A stretch of DNA of 64,000 bases from positions 9,228,388 through 9,292,387 of the forward strand of contig NC_051855.1 in NCBI RefSeq assembly GCF_905115235.1, written 5' to 3'. The position numbers and the translations under genes are program-made. This document shows, one piece after another, positions 1-10,265 of this stretch (position 1 is its first letter; every line of letters begins with the position of its first letter). The notes below the pieces were generated by a model that had not been told where the DNA came from, searched no databases, and saw only the letters and a list, made by a program, of their open reading frames with translations. This stretch comes from Hermetia illucens (taxonomy: Eukaryota; Arthropoda; Insecta; Diptera; Stratiomyidae).

Positions 1-540
1 ACTTTGGATATATACTGCAATAATAAGGCCAATGATTACCTATGGAGCGGTAATCTGGGCAGAAAGAACCGAACTCAGCACACGAGCCAGGAAATTACAT
101 AAGCTCCAAAGGCTGGCTTGCGTGTGTATCAGTGGGGTAATGAGGACATGCCCAACGACATCCCTGGAGGTCCTTTTGGGATTAACCCCTCACCATCTGC
201 ACATACAGATGCATACAAGGAGGGCAATATGCAGGATGGCCGGGAGTATCAGTGAGGCAGGGAGCTAAATCGAAAAAAGGTTGATATTCTTTCTAGGCGG
301 TATCCCGAATCATTGATACCAAGGGATAACATGACAACGAGGTTTCACTTCGTTTGAAACACGTTGGGGTAACAAGGCAAACTGGGAGAGCGTGGCTGCG
401 ACATACGGCTAAAACCAGCAACTGATTAGTTGGTACACTGACGGATCCCTCACAGCAGACAGAGCGGGTGCCGGTGCCGGCCAGTCCGATGCTCGCTTTC
501 TTCAATTTGAGCGATATCAGTGGATCATCTTGGGCCTAAG
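1..540 (+). mobile_element. LINE 3' fragment (RT tail plus RNase H), cut by window edge
   Basis: The reading frame at 32-268 has the sequence PMITYGAVIW followed by a KLQRLACVCISG and LEVLLGLTPHHL block. This is the usual end of the reverse-transcriptase domain in Jockey/LOA/I-group LINEs, just before RNase H. In another frame near 430-480 the start of an RNase H domain can be read (WYTDGSLTADRAGAG). The frame changes and stops between the two blocks show a dead copy. The 5' part lies outside the window. The RNase H domain favours the LOA or I groups over R1. Clade assignment is by eye only. Confidence 0.7.
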
Positions 541-2039
541 CTAAGTGAGATGGTGGAACCTTGGAGAGCTCCTCTCCCTATTTTGCGACATTCTTTAGAT
601 TGTCTTACCCGCTCTTAAGGACTCTTATGTAAATGGTTTTCCTGTACCTACTAATGAACAAGTCGGGGAACCGGATGCTGGACGCAATATATGCATATAT
701 TACGTGAGAGTATCCACTTTCCGGTGATATTGATATTCATAGTCTTGAATTTGCAAAGAAACGACAATTTTAACCTATTATAACTTTGTTAGTAATAGTT
801 TAGTTTTTTGGTTGGATAGTTCTTGAGAATGAGTCCTTTAAAAAGATGATCATTTTCGACCCCCGGACGTTCCATCTTCCTAACAAATGTCAAAACTAAG
901 ACGGGCTTCGGAAAGTACTAATCGAGACCCTTCATCTGAATGTTGAAGGCTTTTGTAGCAACGACAAAGGCACTTACCGTTTTAATTAAATTTGAACATG
1001 ATTATGCCTTGCCTTGTTTGGAGGCTATGATACACATCATAGATAGGCTTGAAAAATATATTGATAAGTCTGTACCTTGTAGTTTGATTACTGGCTATTA
1101 GATATATTGTGATAGGGATCTATAAACTTTCGCATCATTTTGTAGGTGTAGATAAGATAGTATCGGTACTAGGACGGTAATCTTACGCACTCCTTTAAAG
1201 GACGATGGTGATTGTCTGATCTGATAAGTATTTCCGTAGCGTCATTAGCTTCTTAGTACGGATTTCAAAAAAATACTGCGCGTTAGATTACCACGCGAAT
1301 TTGGGAGCCTCCCGTAGCAGGCGCAATAAGCAAGTCTCTCCTGCCTATCATACCAGTTACCTAGACATAAGATAAACCGAGAGTGTAAATACACTAAATA
1401 TGAAACAATAGTCCTTTAGATAAGTATATACAGCAATATTGTAACAGAAATAAAGGATCTAGGCTAATTCTCAAAGTATTTTTTTATGATTTGCAATAAA
1501 AGTAAAGATTTAATTTGGGGCTCAATCTGGATGCAGTGGAAGTGAATCCAGCAACGACAATAAGGATAAACATACTCCAGCGGTTCAAATGAGTAACGAC
1601 GTAAGCTTGTTTCGCGGCTTACGTCAAACAAAAGCTGAAACAAATCGGAATACCGAAAGCTCGGCGCTTCAGATATAAAGGTCTTATGTTCATCTTATGG
1701 GAGCAACTCTCAATGCACGTTTTTCCATTCACATTCACACATTAATAATAACAAAGTAATAACTCCGCCATGCTATTAACATAGTATGCTGGTCCCAAGC
1801 CCAGGTAAAGGAGGAGGGTTTGAGGCAACGTACTCTGTACTATCCTTAGTAAAACAAAAATAAAATCCTGAGATCAGCGAAAGACATAAATAGAGTATAG
1901 TTGGAGTTATTCCACTATGTTAAATCCTACCTGATCTCTCTTGGTGACAGGCCCCGCCACAGGTCGACCAAGAAAATACATACAATGTCTTTACAAACAT
2001 GATGATCGGATTGAGTCACAAGCCTCGGAGAAATGCTAG
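541..2039. other. Non-coding stretch, one dispersed repeat
   Basis: No frame of convincing length or composition. It contains the dispersed repeat at about 655-960. The last 100 bases run into the GC-richer leader of the RTE element that follows. Confidence 0.6.
655..960 (+). repeat. Dispersed unclassified repeat, copy 1
   Basis: Several blocks are shared in the same order with 41640-42110: a block around ACGTGAGAGTATCCACTT, a block around ATTATAACTTTGTTAG, and a block around CAAATGTCAAAACTAAGAC followed by a GAAAGTACTAA motif. The copies differ by substitutions and internal deletions. There is no recognisable protein, tRNA-like head or poly-A tail, so the class is unknown. Confidence 0.6.
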
Positions 2040-4790
2040 GGCGTCCACCTCAGTCGACGCGGCAGGACGGGCCCCGGTCCTGTCGAGAAATGGGTAAGGG
2101 TTCTTGACGCATGGACGGCGTCAGGACGTAAGCAAGTTAATCCGCACACAAAGAACAAAACAAATATGTGTCTGCACGCTAAATGTTGGTACCCTAACTG
2201 GAAAGACGGAGGAACTCACAAGAGCCCTTCGGAAAAGGTACATTGATATCTCTGCTCTGCAAGAAACCCGATGGTCTGGTGCCAAAAGCTGCGATATTGA
2301 ACGCGAACGCGGTAAAAATGGCTACAAACTTCTCTATTTTGGTAACCCACACACTCAATATGGTGTTGGCATTGCCATCTCAGAGGATTTCCGTGATGCC
2401 ATTAAAGAAGTCGAACGATTTGATGATCGGCTGATGAAGCTCACCATTATATCAGCTGATCGCACTATTCACTTCTTCACCGCGTATGCAACACAGACAG
2501 GTCGACCTGATGCCGAGAAAAATCCATTCTGGCAACTTCTCGATGAAGAGACTTGTCACGTGCCTGCTGGCGATTACATAATCATTGCCGGCGACCTTAA
2601 TGGTCATGTGGGTGAAAAGGCAGACGGTAACAGGTGCCATGGGGGAAAGGGGTTCGGAGCGCGCAATGAAGGTCGCGAGCGTATAATCGATTTTGCGGAC
2701 ACCCATGACCTTGTACTTATGAATACATGGTTCATCAAACGATTGTCTCATCTTCCCGCATTTTATAGTGGGAACAATAAAACGCAAATCGACTATATTC
2801 TCATAAGACGCCGACATTTTACCACTGTCACCGATTGCAAAGTCGTTCCCTATGAGACCATCGCACCTCAACATCGGCCGTTGATTGCCGTCCTGCGAAT
2901 TAAGCCACCGATAAAACAGCGTGAGGAACGCACTGGCCCGCCACGCATTAAATGGTGGCAATTTGGTGAGAAGAAAGAAAAAACGGTCTCACTCATACGA
3001 TTGCCAACCATTACGAATGTGGAAGAATCATGGAACCAAATGAAAGACACGATTCACAAAGCGGCCTCTGCAACCCTCGGGGTCACCAAGCCGGCTAAGC
3101 GGTACATCAACCGAGATCCTTGGCTTTGGAATGATGATGTTGAAATGAAGGTCCGTGAAAAGAAACGCCTCTACCACAAATTTCTCGACGATAAAACGCC
3201 TGCTAATTGGCAAATTTATAAGAATGCCAACCGGGAAGCAAAGAAAGCGGTCGCTGTCACCCGAGCGAACCATTTCAAAAATCTTTACGATAAACTGGAC
3301 ACTCGGGATGGCGAGAAACATCTGTATCGACTTGGTAAAAGCCATGATGAACGTACACAGGACATCGAACACTTCTGTTGTGTTAATGACAAGATAGACA
3401 GAATAGATGGCGAGAATACTTCGAGCAGATTTCAACTGAAGAATTTGCTCATCCTCCACTTCCACAATCATTGCCGACATTTGGAGCAGTTCCACCAGTC
3501 AGCGCAACTGAAGTCGAGGAGGCAATAAAACAAATGAAATCGGGGAAAGCAACAGGACCTGACGACATCACATCTGAGCTCTGGAAAGCGAAGAGCTGGG
3601 ACCCAACACTGTGGCTCAGTGAATTCTTTAACGGGGTTATTCAGGAAGGAAGAACACCATCTGACTGGCAAGAAAGTACCACTGTTCCAATATGGAAAAA
3701 GAAAGGTAGCCCAGCAGAATGTTCAAATTACCGTCCGATCCGGTTACTTTCCCATACCATGAACACTTTTGAACGCATTCTTGACAACCGTATTCGCAAA
3801 ATCGTTGAAATAACTGTGAATGAAGCCGGATTTGTCAAGAACTGCGGAACTACTGACACAACACACGCTGCGCGGTTACTCATGGAGAAACACCGTGAGA
3901 AGCATCGCCCTCTTTACATTGCCTTTCTGGATCTAGAAAAAGCGTTTGACCGTGTACCACACGAACTCATCTGGTATGTTTTACGACAACACTTCGTGCC
4001 AGAAGAACTCGTGCGCTGGGTTCAATTGCTCTACCACGATCCGAAAAGTAAAGTTCGAAGTATGGCGGGTGTATCTGTTGGTGTTCATCAAGGAAGTGCC
4101 CTCTCACCACTCCTCTTTGTCCTTGTTGTGGACACCGTCACACGGGATATCCAACGTCCAGCGCCCTACACACTGCTTTATGCAGATGATGTCTTCCTAG
4201 CATCTGATAGCAAAAATGGAATGATCGCCTCATGCAACACGGTCTCAGATTGAATTTAAACAAAACTGAATTTTTGACGACCGATCCCCATGAAACAGGC
4301 ACAATCACTGTCAGCGGCAATGATCTGCCCAGAACTGAGCGATTTAAATACCTCGGATCAACGCTATCAGCCAATGGAGAACTGCGTTATGAAATTGCTT
4401 CACGCATTAACGCAATCTGGATGAAGTGGCGTTCCACAACTGGTGTCCTTTGTGATCGACGTATCAACGAACGTCTCAAATCTAAAATTTACCGCAATGT
4501 CGTCCGTCCAGTCGCTCTCTATGGTTCTGAGTGTTGGTCGACCATAAAAGACAATGAACGGCGTCTTGCGGTAATGGAGACGACGATGCTACGTTGGACT
4601 AGTGGCGTCACACGTTTAGATCACATCCGAAATGAGGATATCCGCGATCGTTATGGGGTTGCACCGATCGTGGAAAAGTTGCGAGAGAGACGTCTTCGAT
4701 GGTATGGTCACGCAATTCGTGCAAACGAGAATTCACTTGCCAAGATTGGTCTGAACATCGAAGTCGATGGTAAACGACCAAAAGGCAAAA
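2040..4790 (+). mobile_element. RTE-clade LINE, decayed, nearly full coding length
   Basis: The frame from 2104 encodes an APE-type endonuclease: TLNVGTL near the N-terminus, QETRWSG with the catalytic Glu, GDLNGHVG with the catalytic Asp/Asn, and TQIDYIL and QHRPL at the C-terminus. The RT domain follows in a different frame from about 3420, with GKATGPDDITSELWK, NYRPIRLL, AFLDLEKAFDRVPHELI, VHQGSALSPLLF and the catalytic YADD at 4179-4190. The frame changes again near 4230. The C-terminal RTE block includes FKYLGSTLS and RERRLRWYGHA. There are about two frameshifts plus a small deletion near 3410 where a linker seems lost. The 3' end is cut at about 4790, in the VDGKRPKGK motif, and abuts the hammerhead-like repeat. 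A fragment of the same family lies at 16096-16540. Confidence 0.85.
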
Positions 4791-4793
4791 GGT

Positions 4794-4918
4794 ATTTCGG
4801 GAACCACTTGTTAGCACTGATGAAGGGAACAAGTGGTTCCCGAAATATGGGAATTTGCAAGAACAAATATTGACACCAACGAAAAAGAATAAAGTTTTTA
4901 TTATTTCAGATAATTAAT
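4794..4918 (+). repeat. Hammerhead-ribozyme-like repeat with a perfect 19-bp hairpin, copy 1
   Basis: Bases 4794-4812 are the exact reverse complement of 4828-4846 with a 15-nt loop. Overlapping the right arm is a hammerhead-like layout: CTGATGA at 4817-4823, a 6-bp stem II (GGGAAC 4825-4830 with GTTCCC 4836-4841, loop AAGTG), GAAA at 4842-4845, a weak short stem III, and a 3-bp stem I (GCA 4814-4816 with TGC 4856-4858). One unpaired A follows the CTGATGA core, which is not canonical. Homology to the minus-strand copy at 29190-29300 continues to the TTTTTATTATTTC block near 4893-4905. Hammerheads with very short stem III are known from Penelope-like elements. That origin is an inference here, as no Penelope protein is seen. 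Confidence 0.6.
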
Positions 4919-5016
4919 CGTTGGAAACACCGCATAATTTCACTCAGATGGTAATATACTATTCTAAAGTTTATTTAAGCAAATATCGGAATGGGACATA
5001 TTTTGAGGCCTACATA

Positions 5017-5900
5017 TCAGATTTTTGGGTTGGGTAGCTTCCGAAAATAAGTCCTGGTCAGGGTCAGCTTAGTCAGTCTTATTAATTTCGTCGGGATACC
5101 GAATTCTCTCATGGCCGTGTACAATTTTACCCTGGCTATGCTATCATAGGCGGCTTTAAAGTCGATGAACAGATGGTGCAACTGTTGTCCATATTCCAAC
5201 AGTTTTTCCATCGCTTGCCGCAGAGAGAAAATCTGATCTGTTGCTGATTTGCCTGAAGTGAAGCCTCTGTGGTATGGGCCAATGATGTTCTGGGCGTATG
5301 GGGCTATCCGACCTAGCAAGATAGTGGAAAATATCTTATAAATGGTACTCAGCAACGTGATACCTCTATAATATCTCCCTTTTTATGAATGAGACAGATA
5401 ATACTTCGTTGCCAATCGTCAGGCATTGATTCGCTGTTCCATACCTTGAGCACAAGTTGATGAACCACTTGGTGTTACTGGTCGCCTCCATATTTAGCCA
5501 ATTCGGCTGTAATTCCATCGGCTCCTGGCGACTTATGATTTTTTAGCCGATGAATTGCACGGACCGTTTCTCCTAAACTTGGTGATGGCAGTATTTGTCC
5601 GTCATCTTCAGTTGGCGGGACCTCCAACTCGCCGATGTTCTGGTTGTTCAGTAGCTCATCAAAGTATTCAACCCATCGCTCTAATATGGCCATTCTGTCG
5701 GAAATCAGATTTCCCTCTTTGTCTCGGCAGGATGAGCATCGAGGTGTATAAGGCTTCATCCTGCTGACTTGTTGGTAAAACTTCCGCGCCTGGTGCGGTT
5801 GCTCCCTGTACTTTTCTAGTTCATAGGCTTGTTGGTTCTCCCAGGATTCCTTTTTCCGTCTGTGAAGTCGCTTCTCCGCTCGACGGAGTTCGTGAAGATA
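5017..5900 (-). mobile_element. RTE-like LINE fragment (second RTE family), 3' truncated
   Basis: On the minus strand, 5759-5475 reads DKEGNLISDRMAILERW, then the linker region and RT motif HKSPGADGITAELAKYGG. After a frame change, 5355-5017 reads LLSTIYKIFSTILLGRI, GFTSGKSATDQIFSLRQAM and HHLFIDFKAAYDSI (RT motifs 1-3). The upstream edge near 5900 abuts an R4-like fragment. The coding region stops before the catalytic YADD box, so the copy is dead. It is the same family as 36905-39352, where the missing C-terminal half can be read. Confidence 0.8.
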
Positions 5901-5904
5901 CTAC

Positions 5905-6840
5905 ACTCAACGCTTGACAACAACAAATATTTAATATGACCTCCGTAAGGTTTTCTTTCCATATGTCGATCTTTTGTTGGACTGAAGTTACATTCAACAA
6001 GGGATCCCATTCTCCGCTTCTCAAGCTGCTTCACCGCTACCATATCAATTATAAGTTGTTCTTTACGGTCTCGGGAGCCTTTTTTACTCCTCAGCTATTA
6101 ATTTATGAACATCAAGATGTTTGGGGATATTCGCTCAGGGAACTTGACTACAATGGACTATCAAATGATACAGATAGTCTAGGGAACAGGATAAGGGAAA
6201 CTCTTCAATATTAATTAGTCGCTAGACATGTAATTTAATTAACAAGCAGCCAAGTAATAGGTCCCAATTGAGGCTCAAGCATAGCCTACACGGCAGCATG
6301 CAAATCTAAGACTGTAGCCGGAACACTGTTGGCTGACCAACCCCTAGTCGGCTTGAGTAGGGTGGTTAATCGCTGTGGGACCGGGTAAAATCCTAAACAG
6401 ACTCAAAGCCAACAATCATGCTTGATCACGAGCTCACATGTCAAGGAAGAAGGCCGCCCGAGATGAAAACACCAAGGGATCCGACCAAACCATACAAGAA
6501 TTTGTACATGCTAGAAAGACGAGTAATTGGTCGACATCTTAAAGAGCAAGAGACACCTTCTTCTGTTGAAATGAGGAAAGTTATCGCCTTTATGAAAAAT
6601 TATGAAACTAACTTCGGATCGACAATCATCTGATTAAAATGATTTGCCAATACCCTGTCAGTGCTCTTGAACCGTTCTAGCCAGAAGTAGTGAGCCCCAT
6701 CAACTCCTAGCGCCTCCCAATTACTTGCCTTTCCAAGGGCTGTTTGAATATCAATTTCCCTTATATCAGGCATGGTCAACTGGAAGTTGGAGAGGGGAGA
6801 GTTGTTTGAAATTTTTTGTTGGGGGCGAAGCATCCTGGAT
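5905..6840 (-). mobile_element. R4/Dong-like LINE, copy A, internally deleted and rearranged
   Basis: Bases 6833-6600 on the minus strand give the pre-RT block IQTALGKASNWEALGVDG followed by FKSTDRVLANHFNQMI. Bases 6110-5935 join the middle of the RT (KEQLIIDMVAVKQ) directly to the C-terminal block RSGEWDPLLNVTSVQQ, so most of the catalytic RT is missing. Between them (about 6220-6600) a plus-strand segment has an ATG at 6439 and looks like the element's 5' region in inverted orientation. These blocks match the R4/Dong type of LINE with a restriction-like endonuclease. The clade call rests on remembered family motifs. Confidence 0.6.
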
Positions 6841-6939
6841 TGAAGTTAAGAACGCTTCGGTCTTGTAGAATAGTACACCGTTAGTAAACCATTAGTTGAA
6901 GGTTCAGATGTCAATGCATGGCAACAATAAATTTTTGAT

Positions 6940-8620
6940 ATGACCTCAGTGAATGTGTGTCTTTTTCCACATGTCGATTTTCTGTTGGATTGTAGTAACA
7001 TTCGACATGGGATTCCATTCTCTGCTTTCCAAGTTCAAAGGAGACAATTTGTTATCTGCCATGACAGTCAGTAGCCTTATGGAATCGACTAGAAGATTGT
7101 TTCTCGAAGAGAAACTCAGGAAGAGAATGCACTTAATTGTGTCCTTCCTCCCTGATGACGTGGGATGGTAACCTTCAATTTTTCGGCAGCTCTATTGTGC
7201 ATGTTGTTGTTTGCAAGAGCTACCCTTACCCGTTTATTGACAGATTCTAAATCCATATTACTCCACTGTGTCACACCGAAAGTGTATGGAAAGACGGGAA
7301 TGGTGAAGGTGTTGAGTGCCATGATTTTATTTTTCCTGTGTTCTCAGGACAAAATCCAGACACCATTGAAATTCCCCCAGCAACTTAGATTTAATTATTG
7401 CCATAGCAAGTGTTGTGTTGCTTGCAATATGCCGAGGTATTTGTAGACGTCGTAAGAATCCATGTCCTCAATTTGAATGTTGTTATGAATACACCCTGCA
7501 TTGTCCGTGTATTTTTCCCGAACAATTGTTCTTATGCGAAATTTCTCCGAGACCAATTGTATGCCGATATCCCTGCCTTTGGCGTACAATTTGATATCGT
7601 CAATATACATTAAATGGCAATGTACATTTCGACAAGACTTAACCTCCGTACTTGCTTTAATTTAAAGGATGAGATAACGAATTCAAAGCCAAACAACCAC
7701 AGAGGGGCTTAGTGAGCCGCTTTGGGAAACGCCACGCCTGATTGGTAACTCTCCTGATATTTGTGAGGATATTGTTAATTTCGCACAAGCGTAACACTTG
7801 CAGTAACCACGATGTGGAGTCAAAGACCTATTTATAATCAATGTAGCCTGTCGGGATATTTCGTTTTTGGTATCCTTTACAGCCTCGAAAGCCTTTTGTT
7901 CTTTCTTTTTGCTCCTCAGCTATCAATTTATGAACATCAAGATGTGTTGAGATATTCGCGCAGAGAACTGAAGCGAACCTTGTATCATAGATGGTAGAAA
8001 GACAAGTAATTGGTCGAGATTTTCAATTCAATTCCCCATCCCTGTTCCTTGAGGATTGGGGACAGTTACCACTTTGGTGAAAAGCTGTCGAACTACTTTC
8101 GGATCGGCAATCATCTGATTAAAATGATTTGCCAATATCCTGTGAGTGCTCTTAAACCCCTTCAGCCAGCAGTTGTGAATCCTGTCAACTCCTTCCATCT
8201 TCCAATTGCCTGCCTTTCCTAGGGCCGATTCTATGCCGAATTCAGTTATATGGTTATTTTGGGGATGGCCTGACATGAACGCATAACCAGCGACGCTACT
8301 TCTAAATTGCAATGGCTGGGTACGCTCCAAACACTTCTCCAGAAGTGTTCCGCCTGGTCCAGATTGGGCCTGAGTTGCTAAGAGTTTTATAAAATCATTT
8401 GGTTCTGGAAGAATAAGGTGTTGTCTGTCCTTTGCTGAAAGCTCTTTTAATACCTATGGATGTAATTGGAGCATACCGAAAATTAGTTTCATCACTTCGA
8501 GCATTTCTCCGATTGGCATATAAATGGAGAGATGATAGTTTCCAGTGATATTCCACAATATATCTGTACATCCTTGGTATGGATTTCCAAGATGTGTGGA
8601 CAATTTTTTAAATTTTTGAC
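6940..8620 (-). mobile_element. R4/Dong-like LINE, copy B, decayed
   Basis: Minus-strand blocks in order: a region upstream of the RT around 8540-8330 (MPIGEMLEVMKL in one frame), ESALGKAGNWKMEGVD at 8330-8028, then LIAEEQKE near 7930. The RT active-site region follows at 7610-7395 (YIDDIKLYAKGRD; a Y-I-D-D box instead of YADD). The thumb block is at 7322-7116 (ALNTFTIPVFPYTFGV, then HNRAAEKLKVTIPRHQGGR). The start of the C-terminal region lies near 7000 (NVTTIQQKIDMWKK in frame). Several frame changes separate the blocks. The REL-endonuclease end is absent here but is present at 31676-32345. It is adjacent to copy A in the same orientation. Confidence 0.65.
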
Positions 8621-8971
8621 GGGCGCGCAGATATTTCTGCTATCCGTTCCAGTAACCAAAATTCTGTGAACGATGTTATCAGATCGAAAAGTAAACTTTG
8701 GGTTTGGGATCTTCGACCTAGTGGTAAGGAGAATCCCAGCATATTCTGGGAATACGACTTGGAATGTGGTGAAGGTCTCATTATAAATTGGGTCGACATT
8801 CAAAGTTACGAGGTTTCTGCTAACTACTAGGTTCATGAAGCGCTTTACAGATCGAATATTTCGGTTGCTTCCTCCATCAGTTCGGTAAGTTGACAACCCC
8901 GCATCGAGCTCAAGTGGAACTGTGTAGAAAATTTGTTGTCTAGTTAGTAGGGTAACTTGATTATTATTCAA
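8492..8971 (-). other. Unrecognised 159-codon open frame
   Basis: A minus-strand frame of 159 codons begins MNNNQVTLLTRQQIFYTV and has no motif I recognise. Its C-terminal part overlaps, in another frame, the R4-like sequence that starts near 8620. At least that part is therefore likely a shadow. Composition is not obviously low-complexity. It may be transposon-derived or chance. Confidence 0.15.
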
Positions 8972-9219
8972 TATAACCTGGTACTGATTGACGACGTAAA
9001 AAAATAAATGAAATGCAAAGAAGTCTTAACAAGACAGTAGAACAAAAACTAAAAATAAATAAGGCAATAATTTCCGTATTTCTCTTTATAAAACTGTTCC
9101 AAACACTTGTTAAATTGAATAGATTCTGTTGGAAAACGATCCCTAGTCTGAACCAGACGCTATATAAGGAACCCCGAACAATATTGTTCCCGGATTAGGT
9201 GACCCGCCAACCGTAGTCT

Positions 9220-9235
9220 ATTATGCCGGATTTTA
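9220..9235 (+). repeat. Target-site duplication, 5' side of R1 copy 1
   Basis: ATTATGCCGGATTTTA, identical to 13431-13446. Joining the two flanks gives a continuous empty site running from CCGTAGTCT through the 16-mer into TCAAGCCTAAG. Confidence 0.9.
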
Positions 9236-9247
9236 CTATAGGCGAAC

Positions 9248-10265
9248 ATGGAAAGTAAGACAAAATCCGCAGGAAGCAGAAACAACTGCGCTTCCCGAGG
9301 AGAACACCACGAGTACCAAACGGATCGCTGACAGTCCATTGCACAATGAACTTGGCAAAAAACGAAAGGAGGAAGAGACATCTGAAGGAGACTTCACTCA
9401 GGTACTCTCCAGGGCTGAAAAGAATAAGGCGAAGAGGATCAAAAGGCAACAACACGTCGCGCCATCAGAAAAACCTCTGCCTAAAACTAAGGCGGACACG
9501 AAGGACGGAGTGCCAAAAGAAAAGGTGGGGAAACGAAGGCGGACTAGACCGCCAGCTCGACTTATTAAGCCGACGGAAGGCAAGACTTTTGCGGAAGTCC
9601 TCAGCGAAATCCGTTACAAAATCAAACCCGAAGACAACGGAGCGGAGGTTTCTTCCATACGTAAAACGAAGGGTGGTGGAGTTTTAGTCGAACTAGGCCC
9701 GAAGACTATAACTAAAGTCAGGTTCTGTGAAGCAGTCAAGGGGCTTCTAGGAGAAAAAGCTTTGGTTTCTAGCCTGGAACACACGTGTGCTTTAGAAATC
9801 CGAGACCTTGACTGTCTCACGGAAAAGAACGAGGTAGAAGAGGCCATCAAACGCGAATGCCCGGAGGTAACCAATGTGCGGATTGGTATCACCTCCGCAA
9901 ACTCCCGAGGCCAAAAACTCGTGGTGGAAGTTGCCGAGCAATACGCGAAGAAGTTTCTAAAAAGCGGGAAAATAAGAATTGGTTGGGTAGTGTGTAGAAT
10001 ACGAATTCGGGCCGCCCCAACCAAATGTTACAGATGTTTGGATTATGGGCACACATCTGCAAACTGTCGGGGACCTGACAGAAGGGCAACATGCCGTAAA
10101 TGCGGTCAGACAGGCCATAAAGCGAACAGCTGCAATGAAAAGGAAAGCTGCGTCCTATACAGGGACCGTGGCGCGACTGATGAGAGCATTGCGCACACTG
10201 CGGGATCGGGGCGGTGTCCAGTTTTCAGAGCAGAACTGGAAAGAGCCAGGATACGGTCAACATGA
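9248..10265 (+). pseudogene. R1-type LINE ORF1, gag-like zinc-knuckle protein
   Basis: A nucleic-acid-binding protein that packages the LINE RNA. The ATG at 9248 is in a frame that closes near 9330. The main frame is open through 9249-10265, so there is one small frame change near the start. The N-terminal half is Lys/Arg-rich. The C-terminal end has two intact CCHC knuckles (CYRCLDYGHTSANC and CRKCGQTGHKANSC). A third has its second cysteine replaced by tyrosine (CVLYRDRG); copy 2 keeps CVLCRDRG. ORF1 overlaps the start of ORF2 by a few bases. Confidence 0.8.

Noticed and set aside
7145-7160. CTGATGA in the R4-like element as a second hammerhead
   Set aside because: It lies in coding sequence and lacks the following stem and GAAA in the required arrangement.
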